This document shows, piece after piece, positions 17,678-25,948 of a stretch of 64,000 nt of DNA. The stretch covers positions 13,543-77,542 of the forward strand of contig CAYNUO010000003.1 in NCBI GenBank assembly GCA_964400405.1. The letters run 5' to 3'. The first letter of the stretch is position 1. Each line of letters begins with the position of its first letter. The position numbers and the translations under genes are program-made. The notes below the pieces were generated by a model, which was given only the letters and a program-made list of their open reading frames with translations, made no database searches and was not told the DNA's origin. This DNA comes from CANKJK01 sp964400405 (GTDB taxonomy: Bacteria; Acidobacteriota; Vicinamibacteria; Vicinamibacterales; UBA2999).

Positions 17678-19027
17678 CTAGAGCGCGAACACGTTCAGCG
17701 TGCCCGTGCTGTCACCGAACGAGTCGACGCGGCAGCCCATGCGATCGAGCAGCGCGAGCTGGACGTTCGACAGCGGCGTCTTCGCCGCGGCCCTCACGTG
17801 CTGGTTCGTCCGGATCCCCGTGTTCTTGCCGGCCACGACCAGCGTCGGCACTTCGAGCGGCAGATGCAGGTCCGAGTTGCTCATGCCGGACCCGTACAGA
17901 ATCATCGAGTGATCCAGCAGCGTGCCGTCGCCGTCCGGCGTGTTCTTCAGCTTCTCCAGGAACGACCGGAAGATGCTCAAGTGGAACATGTTCAGCTTCG
18001 CCTGCTTGGCGAGCTTCTCCGGGTCGTTCGCGTGATGTGACAGCGGGTGGTGCGGCTCCGTGATGCCGATCTCCGGGTAGATCCGGGTGCTCAGCTCGCG
18101 CGCCATCATGAAGCTGGCCACGCGGGTCAGGTCCGCCTGCCATGCCAGCGCGAGCAGCTCGTACATCAGCTTGCCGTGCTCTTCATACGACGCGGGCACG
18201 CCGATCGGCTGTTCGACGACGGGCATCTTCTGCTCGGCCTGCTGCTCCGCCTTCTGAATCCGCCGCTCGAGGTCACGAACCGAGTCCAGATACTCGGCCA
18301 CCTTGCCGCGATCCTTCGGCCCCATGCCGCGCTGCAGCCGGTCCACGTCCTTCACGACGCCATCCAGAATGCTGCGGTTGCGTGCCATGCGGGCGAGGCG
18401 TGCCTTCGGGTCCGTGCTGTCAGCGTCGCCGAACAGGCGCTCGAAGACGTTGCGCGGATTGACCTCCATCGGCAGCGGCGTCGTCGGCGTGCGCCACGAG
18501 AGCGTGCCCGTGTAGGCGCACGTGTAGCCGAACTCGCACGCGCCGACGAGGTCCACGGATTCGAGCGCGAGCTCCAGCGACGAGAGCTGCGTCTCGTGGC
18601 CGACCTGCTGCACGGCAATCTGGTCCATCGACGTCCCGGCACGGAAACCCGGGCCGTCCGTCTTCTTGATGTGGACGCCGGTCAGCCACGTCGGCTGGAT
18701 CCGCGAGTGCGCGCCGCCGCCGTCGTCGGGCCTCGCGACCGCGCCTTCGCTGTCCAGCATCGAGACAAGCAGCAGCTGTTCCTTGAAGGGCGCCAGCGTC
18801 TGGAGAATCGGCGAGAGACGCAGCGGTCCTTCGACCTTCGGCGTCCACATCGACATGTTGACGCCCATGGGCACGTAGACCGCGCCGAGACGCCGCACCG
18901 GGTTCGCCGCCGTATTCCGGAGGGCGGCGTGCGCCGGCACCATGCTGTCGAGCAGCGGCAGCGCGATGGCCGCGCCGGCTCCGCGCAGCATCGTCCGGCG
19001 CGAGAGGTGCTTCTGCGTGCTGATCAT
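17678..19027 (-). CDS. DUF1552 (HXXSHH) Tat-exported protein (module B)
   Basis: A 449-residue paralogue of the module A protein. The N-terminus carries the twin-arginine signal LSRRTMLRGAG followed by a hydrophobic core ending near SMVPAHA. The HXXSHH motif is His327-Pro-Leu-Ser330-His331-His332, at the same residue number as in module A. A conserved GTLSWRTPTTPLPME segment matches module A almost exactly. The start is fixed by the ATGA overlap with the end of the cytochrome gene: the ATG at 19027 shares bases with that TGA. The coupling implies matched production of the two proteins. Biochemical activity is unknown. Confidence 0.88.
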   Translation of the reverse strand: MISTQKHLSRRTMLRGAGAAIALPLLDSMVPAHAALRNTAANPVRRLGAVYVPMGVNMSMWTPKVEGPLRLSPILQTLAPFKEQLLLVSMLDSEGAVARPDDGGGAHSRIQPTWLTGVHIKKTDGPGFRAGTSMDQIAVQQVGHETQLSSLELALESVDLVGACEFGYTCAYTGTLSWRTPTTPLPMEVNPRNVFERLFGDADSTDPKARLARMARNRSILDGVVKDVDRLQRGMGPKDRGKVAEYLDSVRDLERRIQKAEQQAEQKMPVVEQPIGVPASYEEHGKLMYELLALAWQADLTRVASFMMARELSTRIYPEIGITEPHHPLSHHANDPEKLAKQAKLNMFHLSIFRSFLEKLKNTPDGDGTLLDHSMILYGSGMSNSDLHLPLEVPTLVVAGKNTGIRTNQHVRAAAKTPLSNVQLALLDRMGCRVDSFGDSTGTLNVFAL

Positions 19028-21453
19028 GATTCGAATCTCCTCATCTGAAACGGCGCGCTCCGGACGATCCCAAGTATGAGTGACGACCACGAGTAGTTCT
19101 GCGCCGCCGCATCCTTGACGATGGCCCGGACCGCCGGCATGTCGTAGTACTCCGCCCCCCTGGCCAGGCCGTAGGTCAGCAGCTTCCGCGTCACCGTCAC
19201 GATGAACTGCTCGCGGTGGCTGAGCAACGCCGTCCGGAACGTTGCCGGACCGTCGAACTTCACGCCGTCCGGAAACGCGCCGGACGGGTCGATCACGCTG
19301 CCGTTGTCCTTGACGCGCCACGCACCCACGGCGTCGAAGTTCTCAAGCGCGAAGCCGAGCGGGTCAATCTGCGAGTGACACGCCGCGCACACCGGGTTCC
19401 GGCGATGCTGCTCCATCCGCTCGCGGACGGACCTCGGCTTCGACGTGCCGTCGTTCTCCGGGAACGGCGGCACGTTGGCGGGCGGCGCCGGCGGCGGCGT
19501 GCCCAGGACGTTCTCGAGCAGAAACTTGCCACGCAGCACCGGAGACGTGCGGTTCGAGTACGCCGTGGCCGCGAGCAGGCTGCCCTGGCCGAAGAGACCG
19601 GCGCGCAGCGCATCGGGGTATGTCACGCGGCGGAACCGGCTTCCGGCGACACCCGCGATCCCGTAGTGCTTCGCGAGACGCTCGTTGAGGTAGGTGTAGT
19701 TCGCCGTCAGCAGGTCGACGACGCTGCGGTCCTCGCGTACCTGGCTGGCCAGGAAGAGCTCCGTCTCACGGCGGAAGGCTTCGCGCAGGTTGTCGTCGAA
19801 GTCCGGGAACTCGACGACATCGCGCGCGATCAGCGGGATGTTCCTGAGCATCAGCCACTGCCCGAAGAAGTTGTCGACCAGCGCCTGCGCCTTCGGGTCC
19901 GCCAGCATCCGGCGCACCTGGCGCTCGAGGACCGCGGGCTCCTTCAGACGCCCCTGCGCTGCCAGCGTCAGCAGCGTGTCGTCGGGCATGCTGCTCCAGA
20001 GAAAGAACGACAGCCGCGACGCCAGCTCGACGTCGCTGACGCGGTACACCGCGCCGGGTGCCACCCGTGCCGGGTCACGCTCGACCCTGAAGAGAAAGTC
20101 CGGCGAGACCATGAGCTTTTCCAGCGCCAGCTGGATGCCCGCCTCGAATCCGCCCTCGCGCTGTCCCTGCGCGTAGTAGGCCATCAGGGACTGCACGTCC
20201 GCCGGCGTGACGGGCCTGCGATAAGCGCGCCGGGCGACACGGGTCAGGATCGTCGTCGCGCACGGCACTTCCTGTTCGGCCGAAACCGGCCGGCACACGA
20301 GAAGGCGGTCGCGGCTCGGGCTGGCGTTCGGCACCTTCGCCGCATAAGGCCCTGCGACGTGCACGGCCTCGACCTGGAGCTGCAGACGGCCCGTACCCTG
20401 GCCGGTCGTCGTACCCTGGGCGAAGGTCGTGCTGCCGATCGGCACATGCGCCGGCCCGACGCCTTCGTACGCCCAGTTGGTGCGGTCGAGCGACACGGCG
20501 ATCGTCCGTGCCCCGGCGCGCACCGGCACCCGCACCTCGACGCTGGCCGGCGCAGCCGCCTGATAGTTGCCGACGACGACCGGCTGGTTGTTCGGCCCGC
20601 CCATCCGGAATGTCTTCACCCGCTCGCCGTCAATCCGCAGGTCGACGAGGCTCTCGACCTCGAGACCGCGCGGGTTCCCGCTCTGACTACCCTTCTGGAA
20701 CTCGACGCGGACGACGTACTCGCCGTCCACCGGAAAGGTGTGCCGTACGGCAATGCCGCCGCGCGACCCGAACGGCAGGTCGTCGCTCATCCGGTCGTCC
20801 TGCCAGGCCAGCGGCAGCACCTTGTATGTCGCCACGTCCGCGCGCAACGAGGCATCCCCGAGCGCCTGGCGGACGATCTTCCGCCCCGCGATGAGATACC
20901 GCTCGAGCAGGCCCGGCGACACGCCCAGCACGTCACCGACATTGTCGAAGCCGAAGCCCGAGTCGTCCGCCGGCAGCAGCGGCTTCACGTCCACGTCGAG
21001 ATGAAACAGGTCCCGCACGACGTTCGCGTACTCGGCGCGATTCAGCCGATGCACGATCGCCCGGCCGGGATTCGGCTTCGCCGCGGCCGCTGCGTCAATC
21101 CGCGTCTCGAGCCCGGTGACGAACGCGTGGAGCGCGGCGCGGTCCGGTCGCGGGTTCCCGGGAGGCGGCATCGCACCTGCCTTGACCTTTCCGATCACGC
21201 GCTCCCACAGCTCACCGCCGCTCGCCATCTGTTCGAAGTCCGCATGCTCCAGCGAGAGGTTTGCGTAGCGCGCCTTGCTCCGATCGTTGTGACAGCCGAC
21301 GCAGTACTTGTCGACCAGGGCTTTCTGCGCCGGCGGCGCGGAGGCCGACGGTGGGACACCAGCCTGGCCGGCTTCCAGCGGGCCCGCAGACACACATGCG
21401 GCAATGGCGGCCAGCGCGAGATGCGCTGGACGTTGACGAAGCATCCGAGTCAT
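19024..21453 (-). CDS. DUF1592-family planctomycete-type cytochrome (module B)
   Basis: An 809-residue exported protein with the same architecture as the module A cytochrome. The signal peptide (residues ~1-31) is followed by haem motif Cys51-Val-Gly-Cys54-His55, DUF1587 (VHRLNRAEYANVVRDLF), a beta-rich middle, DUF1595 (VARRAYRRPV), DUF1592 (ELASRLSFFLWSSMPDDTLL), DUF1588 with Cys689-Ala-Ala-Cys692-His693, and DUF1585. ATG 21444 is an alternative start three codons in. The gene is divergent from a TetR gene, and its putative promoter contains a half-copy of the TetR-gene palindrome, suggesting repression by that regulator. Confidence 0.88.
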   Translation of the reverse strand: MTRMLRQRPAHLALAAIAACVSAGPLEAGQAGVPPSASAPPAQKALVDKYCVGCHNDRSKARYANLSLEHADFEQMASGGELWERVIGKVKAGAMPPPGNPRPDRAALHAFVTGLETRIDAAAAAKPNPGRAIVHRLNRAEYANVVRDLFHLDVDVKPLLPADDSGFGFDNVGDVLGVSPGLLERYLIAGRKIVRQALGDASLRADVATYKVLPLAWQDDRMSDDLPFGSRGGIAVRHTFPVDGEYVVRVEFQKGSQSGNPRGLEVESLVDLRIDGERVKTFRMGGPNNQPVVVGNYQAAAPASVEVRVPVRAGARTIAVSLDRTNWAYEGVGPAHVPIGSTTFAQGTTTGQGTGRLQLQVEAVHVAGPYAAKVPNASPSRDRLLVCRPVSAEQEVPCATTILTRVARRAYRRPVTPADVQSLMAYYAQGQREGGFEAGIQLALEKLMVSPDFLFRVERDPARVAPGAVYRVSDVELASRLSFFLWSSMPDDTLLTLAAQGRLKEPAVLERQVRRMLADPKAQALVDNFFGQWLMLRNIPLIARDVVEFPDFDDNLREAFRRETELFLASQVREDRSVVDLLTANYTYLNERLAKHYGIAGVAGSRFRRVTYPDALRAGLFGQGSLLAATAYSNRTSPVLRGKFLLENVLGTPPPAPPANVPPFPENDGTSKPRSVRERMEQHRRNPVCAACHSQIDPLGFALENFDAVGAWRVKDNGSVIDPSGAFPDGVKFDGPATFRTALLSHREQFIVTVTRKLLTYGLARGAEYYDMPAVRAIVKDAAAQNYSWSSLILGIVRSAPFQMRRFES

Positions 21454-21476
21454 CGTCGATCAGGCTATCCGAACGG

Positions 21477-21564
21477 TGTAAGTCCAGTCAATCATCTTGA
21501 TTAATGAATATTTCGTAGTAAATTCAGCCAGCAGCATCAAGTCAGACTTACACTGTAAGTCTGA
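21477..21564. promoter_or_regulatory. Divergent promoter region with candidate TetR operator
   Basis: An unusually AT-rich stretch in a GC-rich region. A perfect palindrome at 21542-21564 has 11-base arms (TCAGACTTACA and its complement) around one central base. A half-site TGTAAGTC recurs at 21477-21484. For the rightward TetR gene, TTGATT (21497-21502) and TAAATT (21519-21524) are 16 bases apart, placing the palindrome just after the start of transcription. For the leftward cytochrome gene, TTGACT lies at 21486-21491, and the half-site falls in its spacer. TGTATACA at 21586-21593 is a further small palindrome at the start codon. Confidence 0.6.
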
Positions 21565-21574
21565 GATACTGCTG

Positions 21575-22321
21575 ATGGCGAGCCGTGTATACATGAGTGA
21601 ACAGTCCCGTCCTGAGCCCCAGGCGCCCAGCCCTGCGGCCGTCCGTCCGTCGTCGCGGCACCCGCGCCGCCGGCAGCCGGCGGCGCGCACCGCGCGGCCG
21701 GCGGGCGAGACGTTCCGGCAGGCCATCCTCGACACCGCGCGGGTGCTCTACCGCAAGGGCGGCTACTCCGCCGTCACGATGCGCGAGATCGCGACGCGCC
21801 TCGGCATCAAGGCGCCGTCGCTCTATCACCACTTCAGCAGCAAGGACGACATCTTCGCGGCGCTGCAGGAACGGGCCTTCGAACTCCAGCTGCAGGCGGA
21901 ACTGCGGAGCCAGCCGAATCCGGACGCCCTCGAGGACCTGCGCGAGTTCTTCTGGCGCTACTCGGAGTTCAGCAAGGCGCATCCTGACTACTTCGCGATT
22001 GCATACGTCGACCCCGCCGCCCCGCCGCTGCAGGATCGCGTCTACGACCTGTATCCGCTGCGCCGGCTTGACGAGGTCGCGATGGCCAAGCTCGTGCGGT
22101 GCATCGACGAGGGCGTGTTCCCGCGCGGCACCGACCCTCACCAGGCGGGGCAGGCTCTCTGGGCGGCGATCCACGGACCCTCGGCGCTCCAGGTCATCCA
22201 TCATCGCCACGTGGACGACCCGGAAGCGCTGGCGGCCCAGGCGCTGGACCTGACGCTTGCCGGCATCCGGGCCGGCGTCCTCCATTCACCGGGCGCGAAG
22301 AAGGGGACACCACGGCCATGA
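21575..22321 (+). CDS. TetR/AcrR family transcriptional regulator
   Basis: A 248-residue repressor-type protein. An Arg/Pro-rich N-terminal tail precedes the TetR DNA-binding domain: FRQAILDTARVLYRKGGYSAVTMREIATRLGIK then SLYHHFSSKDDIF, with the helix-turn-helix at about residues 68-92. The C-terminal ligand domain is all-helical and not assignable. ATG 21575 is eleven bases after the palindrome; ATG 21593 is an alternative. The stop overlaps the ATG of the ankyrin gene (ATGA), so the regulator and ankyrin protein are co-translated. The gene is divergent from the DUF1592-DUF1552 pair and probably controls both itself and that pair. The ligand is unknown. Confidence 0.85.
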   Translation: MASRVYMSEQSRPEPQAPSPAAVRPSSRHPRRRQPAARTARPAGETFRQAILDTARVLYRKGGYSAVTMREIATRLGIKAPSLYHHFSSKDDIFAALQERAFELQLQAELRSQPNPDALEDLREFFWRYSEFSKAHPDYFAIAYVDPAAPPLQDRVYDLYPLRRLDEVAMAKLVRCIDEGVFPRGTDPHQAGQALWAAIHGPSALQVIHHRHVDDPEALAAQALDLTLAGIRAGVLHSPGAKKGTPRP

Positions 22322-23742
22322 CACCACGACAACTCACGACGGTCGCGCTCCTCGCGGGGCTCTCCATGCCGGGCTTCGCATTCGCGGCCCGGGACACCCG
22401 CGTCGTCGAGGCGGCCAGACAACAGGACATCGCGGCCGTGCGGCAGCTCCTCGCCGCGAAGGCCGACGTCAACGCTCCGCAGCCCGACGGCGCGACCGCG
22501 CTCCACTGGGCCGCGTTTCGCGGCGACCTCGCCTTGACGACCCTGCTCCTGACCGCCAGGCCGGAGACGAACGCGCGGAACGATTACGGCGTCACGCCGC
22601 TCTCCCTGGCCGCGTCACAGGCGTCGAGTGCGGTCGTGGAGGCCCTGCTGACGGCCGGCGCCGACCCGGCGCTGCCGTTGCCGTCGGGCGAAACGCCGCT
22701 GATGACGGCCGCGGCCGCCGGCAATGCGCCCGTCGTCCAGACGCTGCTGCGACACAGGGCCGCGGTCGACACGAAGGAGCGCGTCAAGGGACAGACCGCG
22801 CTGATGTGGGCCGTGTCCGCGGGCCACATCGAGACGGCGCGCGCCCTCCTCGACGGCGGCGCCGACGTGAACGCCGCGTCGGCCAGCGGCTTTACGCCGA
22901 TCATGTTCGCGGCACGGGCGGGCTCTCCCGCGCTCGCCGAACTGCTGCTCGCGCGTGGCGCGCGCATCAACACCGCGGCGGGCGACGGCGCAACCGCGCT
23001 CCATGTCGCCGTCGTGCGGGGGCACGTGGACCTCGCCCTCTTCCTGCTCGACAAGGGCGCAGACCCGAACGCGGACGGCAACGGCTACACACCCCTGCAT
23101 TGGGCCTCTGGACGCTTCGAAGGACAGATGACGTTCGACTACTCGACGAAGGACGAGGGCGAGTGGGCCGCGCTCGTCGGCGTGCCGCCGGGACGCCGGG
23201 TCGAGCTCGTGCAGGCGCTGCTGGCGCACAAGGCCAACCCGAACGCCCGTCTGACGAGAAATCCGCCGCGCTTCGGCACGAACCTGTGGATGAAGAAGCT
23301 CGTCGGCGCGACGCCCTTCCTGCTCGCCGCGCAGGCGGCCGACGTCGCCGTGATGAAAGCGCTCGTGGCCGGCGGTGCCGACCCGTTGCTCAACACGGAG
23401 GAGCAGGCCAGCCCGCTGATGTACGCCGCCGGCTTCGGCCGTGTGCCCGGCGAGAGCCGGGTCACCGAGGACGCGGCACTCGAAGCCGTCGAACTCTGCC
23501 GTCAGCTCGGCATGGACGTGAAGCAGGCCGAGGCCGGCGGCGACACCGCCCTGCACGCCGTCGCGTTCTACGGGTGGGTCAGGGTCGGCCAATGGCTGCT
23601 CGATCGGGGCGCGGACATCAACGCGCGGAACAAGAAGGGGGAGACGGCGCTCCGGGTCTCACAGGGAACGGTGGTGGCGAACATGCTGCACACCGAGCCC
23701 AAGGTCGAGGAGATGCTCCGGAAGAACGGCGCAAAGGACTAG
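22318..23742 (+). CDS. Exported ankyrin-repeat protein (module B)
   Basis: A 474-residue protein with a signal peptide (cleavage near FAFAARD) and eight or more ankyrin repeats with TALHWAA, TPLMTAA, TALMWAV and LLDGGADVN motifs. It shares with the other ankyrin proteins here a long segment around GATPFLLAAQAADVAVMKALVAGGADP (about residues 335-361) and a following segment with an EDAALEAVELC helix. A non-canonical insert near residues 265-300 (SGRFEGQMTFDYSTKDEG) differs from module A. ATG 22318 overlaps the TetR stop as ATGA, so it depends on the regulator transcript. It is predicted to be periplasmic and to bind another module protein. Confidence 0.85.
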   Translation: MTPRQLTTVALLAGLSMPGFAFAARDTRVVEAARQQDIAAVRQLLAAKADVNAPQPDGATALHWAAFRGDLALTTLLLTARPETNARNDYGVTPLSLAASQASSAVVEALLTAGADPALPLPSGETPLMTAAAAGNAPVVQTLLRHRAAVDTKERVKGQTALMWAVSAGHIETARALLDGGADVNAASASGFTPIMFAARAGSPALAELLLARGARINTAAGDGATALHVAVVRGHVDLALFLLDKGADPNADGNGYTPLHWASGRFEGQMTFDYSTKDEGEWAALVGVPPGRRVELVQALLAHKANPNARLTRNPPRFGTNLWMKKLVGATPFLLAAQAADVAVMKALVAGGADPLLNTEEQASPLMYAAGFGRVPGESRVTEDAALEAVELCRQLGMDVKQAEAGGDTALHAVAFYGWVRVGQWLLDRGADINARNKKGETALRVSQGTVVANMLHTEPKVEEMLRKNGAKD

Positions 23743-23744
23743 TC

Positions 23745-23775
23745 CCTGTATTAAGCGGCGGGTCCTGTATTAAGC
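23745..23775 (+). repeat. Tandem direct repeat before the ferredoxin gene
   Basis: CCTGTATTAAGC occurs at 23745-23756 and again at 23764-23775, a 19-base period, in the 40 bases between the ankyrin stop and the ferredoxin ATG. Each copy contains TATTAA, which resembles a -10 element; the second ends nine bases before ATG 23783, and no Shine-Dalgarno is visible. Confidence 0.6.
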
Positions 23776-23782
23776 TTTTTGG

Positions 23783-24154
23783 ATGCCGTTTATCATCACC
23801 GACCCCTGTATCGACACGAAGGACACTGCGTGCGTGGACGTCTGCCCGGTGGACTGCATCCACCCCCGGAAGGATGAGCCGGAGTACGAAGCGGCGAAGA
23901 TGCTCTACATCCATCCGGAAGAGTGCATCGACTGTGGCGCCTGCGTGCCGGCGTGTCCGGTGGCCGCGATTTACGACGGCCCCGACTCGACGCCCGACAG
24001 CCAGAAGGACCTGATCGAGGCGAACACCGTGTACCGGCTGGGCGATGCGGATGCGATGGCGAAGGGCGAAGCGATCGTGGCCGCCCATCGCACGAAGGAA
24101 CCGGCGCTGATGGCGATTCCGGCAGCGGAACGCGCCGCCTCCCACCACAAGTAG
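23783..24154 (+). CDS. 7Fe-type ferredoxin
   Basis: A 123-residue soluble electron carrier. Cysteines 9, 17, 21 and 25 (PC...ACVDVCPVDC) and 48, 51, 54 and 58 (CIDCGACVPACP) match the [3Fe-4S]/[4Fe-4S] ferredoxins of the FdxA type. The segment after residue 75, with a His-His-Lys end, is a C-terminal extension seen in many actinobacterial and acidobacterial members. It transfers low-potential electrons in the cytoplasm; its partner is not evident here. It lies downstream of the ankyrin gene but seems to have its own promoter in the direct repeat. Confidence 0.92.
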   Translation: MPFIITDPCIDTKDTACVDVCPVDCIHPRKDEPEYEAAKMLYIHPEECIDCGACVPACPVAAIYDGPDSTPDSQKDLIEANTVYRLGDADAMAKGEAIVAAHRTKEPALMAIPAAERAASHHK

Positions 24155-24168
24155 TTCTGTTCCCGGCA

Positions 24169-24193
24169 GCGGGCACCGGCATCCGGTGCCCGC
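24169..24193. terminator. Bidirectional hairpin between convergent genes
   Basis: A perfect 11-base stem (GCGGGCACCGG with its complement) around a CAT loop lies in the 76 bases between the ferredoxin stop and the histidine kinase stop. The hairpin can serve both strands; there is no U-tract. Confidence 0.6.
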
Positions 24194-24230
24194 GCGGCAC
24201 AGGTGACGGCGTCCGGCAGCGACGTCCGCC

Positions 24231-25848
24231 CTACCGCGCCGGGCCCTGCACTTTCGGCTTCAGCGCTTCGCCGACCTGCTTCAGCAGCTCGCCGGGGCTG
24301 AACGGCTTGGCCAGCAGCCGGGCTGACTTGAATTCCTCTTCGAGCGGTCCGGGGTATCCGGAGACAAACATCACCGGCAGTTCCGGGTAGAGCACACGCA
24401 CGCGCTTGGCGAGCACCGTACCGCGTATGTCGGGCATCATCACATCGGTCAGCAGCAGGTCGACCGGATCCTGCAGTTCCGCGAGGATCGTCAACGCCTC
24501 CGTACCATTGTTCGCGACGAGCACGGAGTAGCCGCCGAACTCGAGCGCGCGCCGCGTCAGGTCGGCCACCGCGGGCTCGTCCTCGACCAGCAGCACGCGG
24601 GCGCTGCCATCCCGCCGCTCCGCGCGTGGCACCGCTTCTTCCTCGACGTCCGTCAACTCACCCTCGACCAGCGGCAGGTAGATCCAGAACGTCGTGCCCT
24701 TGCCTTCCGCGCTCTCGACACCGATGTAGCCCGAGGCCTGCTTCACGGTGCCGTAGCACATCGCCAACCCGAGCCCGGTGCCCTTCCCCGGCCCCTTCGT
24801 CGTGAAGAACGGCTCGAAGATGCGGTTGCGGATCTCGGCAGGAATGCCCACGCCCGTGTCGGAGACCGACAGCCGCACCTTCGCACCCGGCGTCAACCCC
24901 GGATGCCGGCGCGCCTCGGCCTGCGTCACGACGTGCAGCGTGGTGCGCACCGACACCGTGCCGCCGCCGGGCATCGCGTCCCGGGCGTTGGCCGCCAGGT
25001 TGATGAGGATCTGCTCGAACTGGCCGGGGTCGATGTTGACCGGCAGTGTCTCCGGCGAGCAGTCGACCATCAGGCGGACATCCTCGCCGATCACACGACG
25101 GAGGAGCGCCTCAACCCGGCGGACGACGCGGCTGAGGTCGACGACACGTGGAGCGACCGGCTGCTGGCGCGAAAACGCGAGCAGCTGCCGCGTCAGCTCC
25201 GCGGCCCGCCGTGCCGCGGCCAGCGTCTCTTCCCACTCGGGCGTGCTGTCGCCGCCCTTGCCGAACTGCAGCGCAATCTCGGCGCATCCGACGATGACGG
25301 TCAGCAGGTTGTTGAAATCGTGCGCGATGCCGCCGGCCATCCGGCCGATGGACTCCATCCGCTGCCCCTGCCGCATCTGGGCTTCGAGACGCCTGGCGTT
25401 GGTGACGTCGGCATTCACGATGATCGCGCCGGAAATGGATCCGTCAGCCGCGTGCATCGGAAACACGGACGACTGCAGCGTTCGGCTCGAACCATCCGGC
25501 AGATCGACCTCCATGTCCTGGTCGATGGTGGCCTGGCCGTGTTCGAGGGCCTCGGTCAGATGGTTCCGGCTCGGGCTCAGCGGTTCCCCGTTTTCCGGGC
25601 GGCGGGCGTTGTAGCGGGCGAACTGCGCGGGGTCCCTCGTGTCCACGCCCTCGGCGCCGCCCCACATCCGCCGGCCGGCCGCGTTGACGTCCTGCACGCG
25701 ACCCGCGCGGTCGACGAACCAGACTCCGATGGGCAGCGCGTCCAGCACCTCGCGCAGCTGCTGCTCGCGCGACCGCACGGCGGCGTCGGCCTGCCGGTGC
25801 AGCGTCAGGTCACGCGTGGCGCCGCAGACTCTGGACACGCGACCGTCG
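24231..25848 (-). CDS. Hybrid sensor histidine kinase, N-terminus lost in gap
   Basis: About 538 visible residues. The first reads as the tail of a PAS domain (GATRDLT), so at least one more PAS lies in or beyond the gap, and the in-frame GTG 25838 is not the real start. A second PAS domain follows (VLDALPIGVWFVDRAGRVQDVN), then HisKA with the phosphoacceptor His in GIAHDFNNLL, a HATPase domain with NLAANARDAMPGGG and GTGLGLAMCYG, and a C-terminal receiver domain with VLLVEDEP, the phosphoacceptor Asp in LLLTDVMMP and Lys in LLAKPFSP. No membrane segment is visible. The target pathway is unknown. Confidence 0.88.
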
Positions 25849-25948
25849 NNNNNNNNNNNNNNNNNNNNNNNNNNNNNNNNNNNNNNNNNNNNNNNNNNNN
25901 NNNNNNNNNNNNNNNNNNNNNNNNNNNNNNNNNNNNNNNNNNNNNNNN
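25849..25948. other. Scaffold gap (100 N)
   Basis: Exactly 100 undetermined bases between the histidine kinase and the helicase gene; both reading frames run into it. The true distance is unknown. Confidence 0.97.

Noticed and set aside
15126..24154. Mobile element or genomic island
   Set aside because: No transposase, integrase, terminal repeats or tRNA-adjacent site; base composition is like the flanks except in short promoter regions.
25810..25848. C-terminal end of addA read from sequence before the gap
   Set aside because: The residues there belong to the kinase PAS tail on the same strand in another frame; the addA end is missing.
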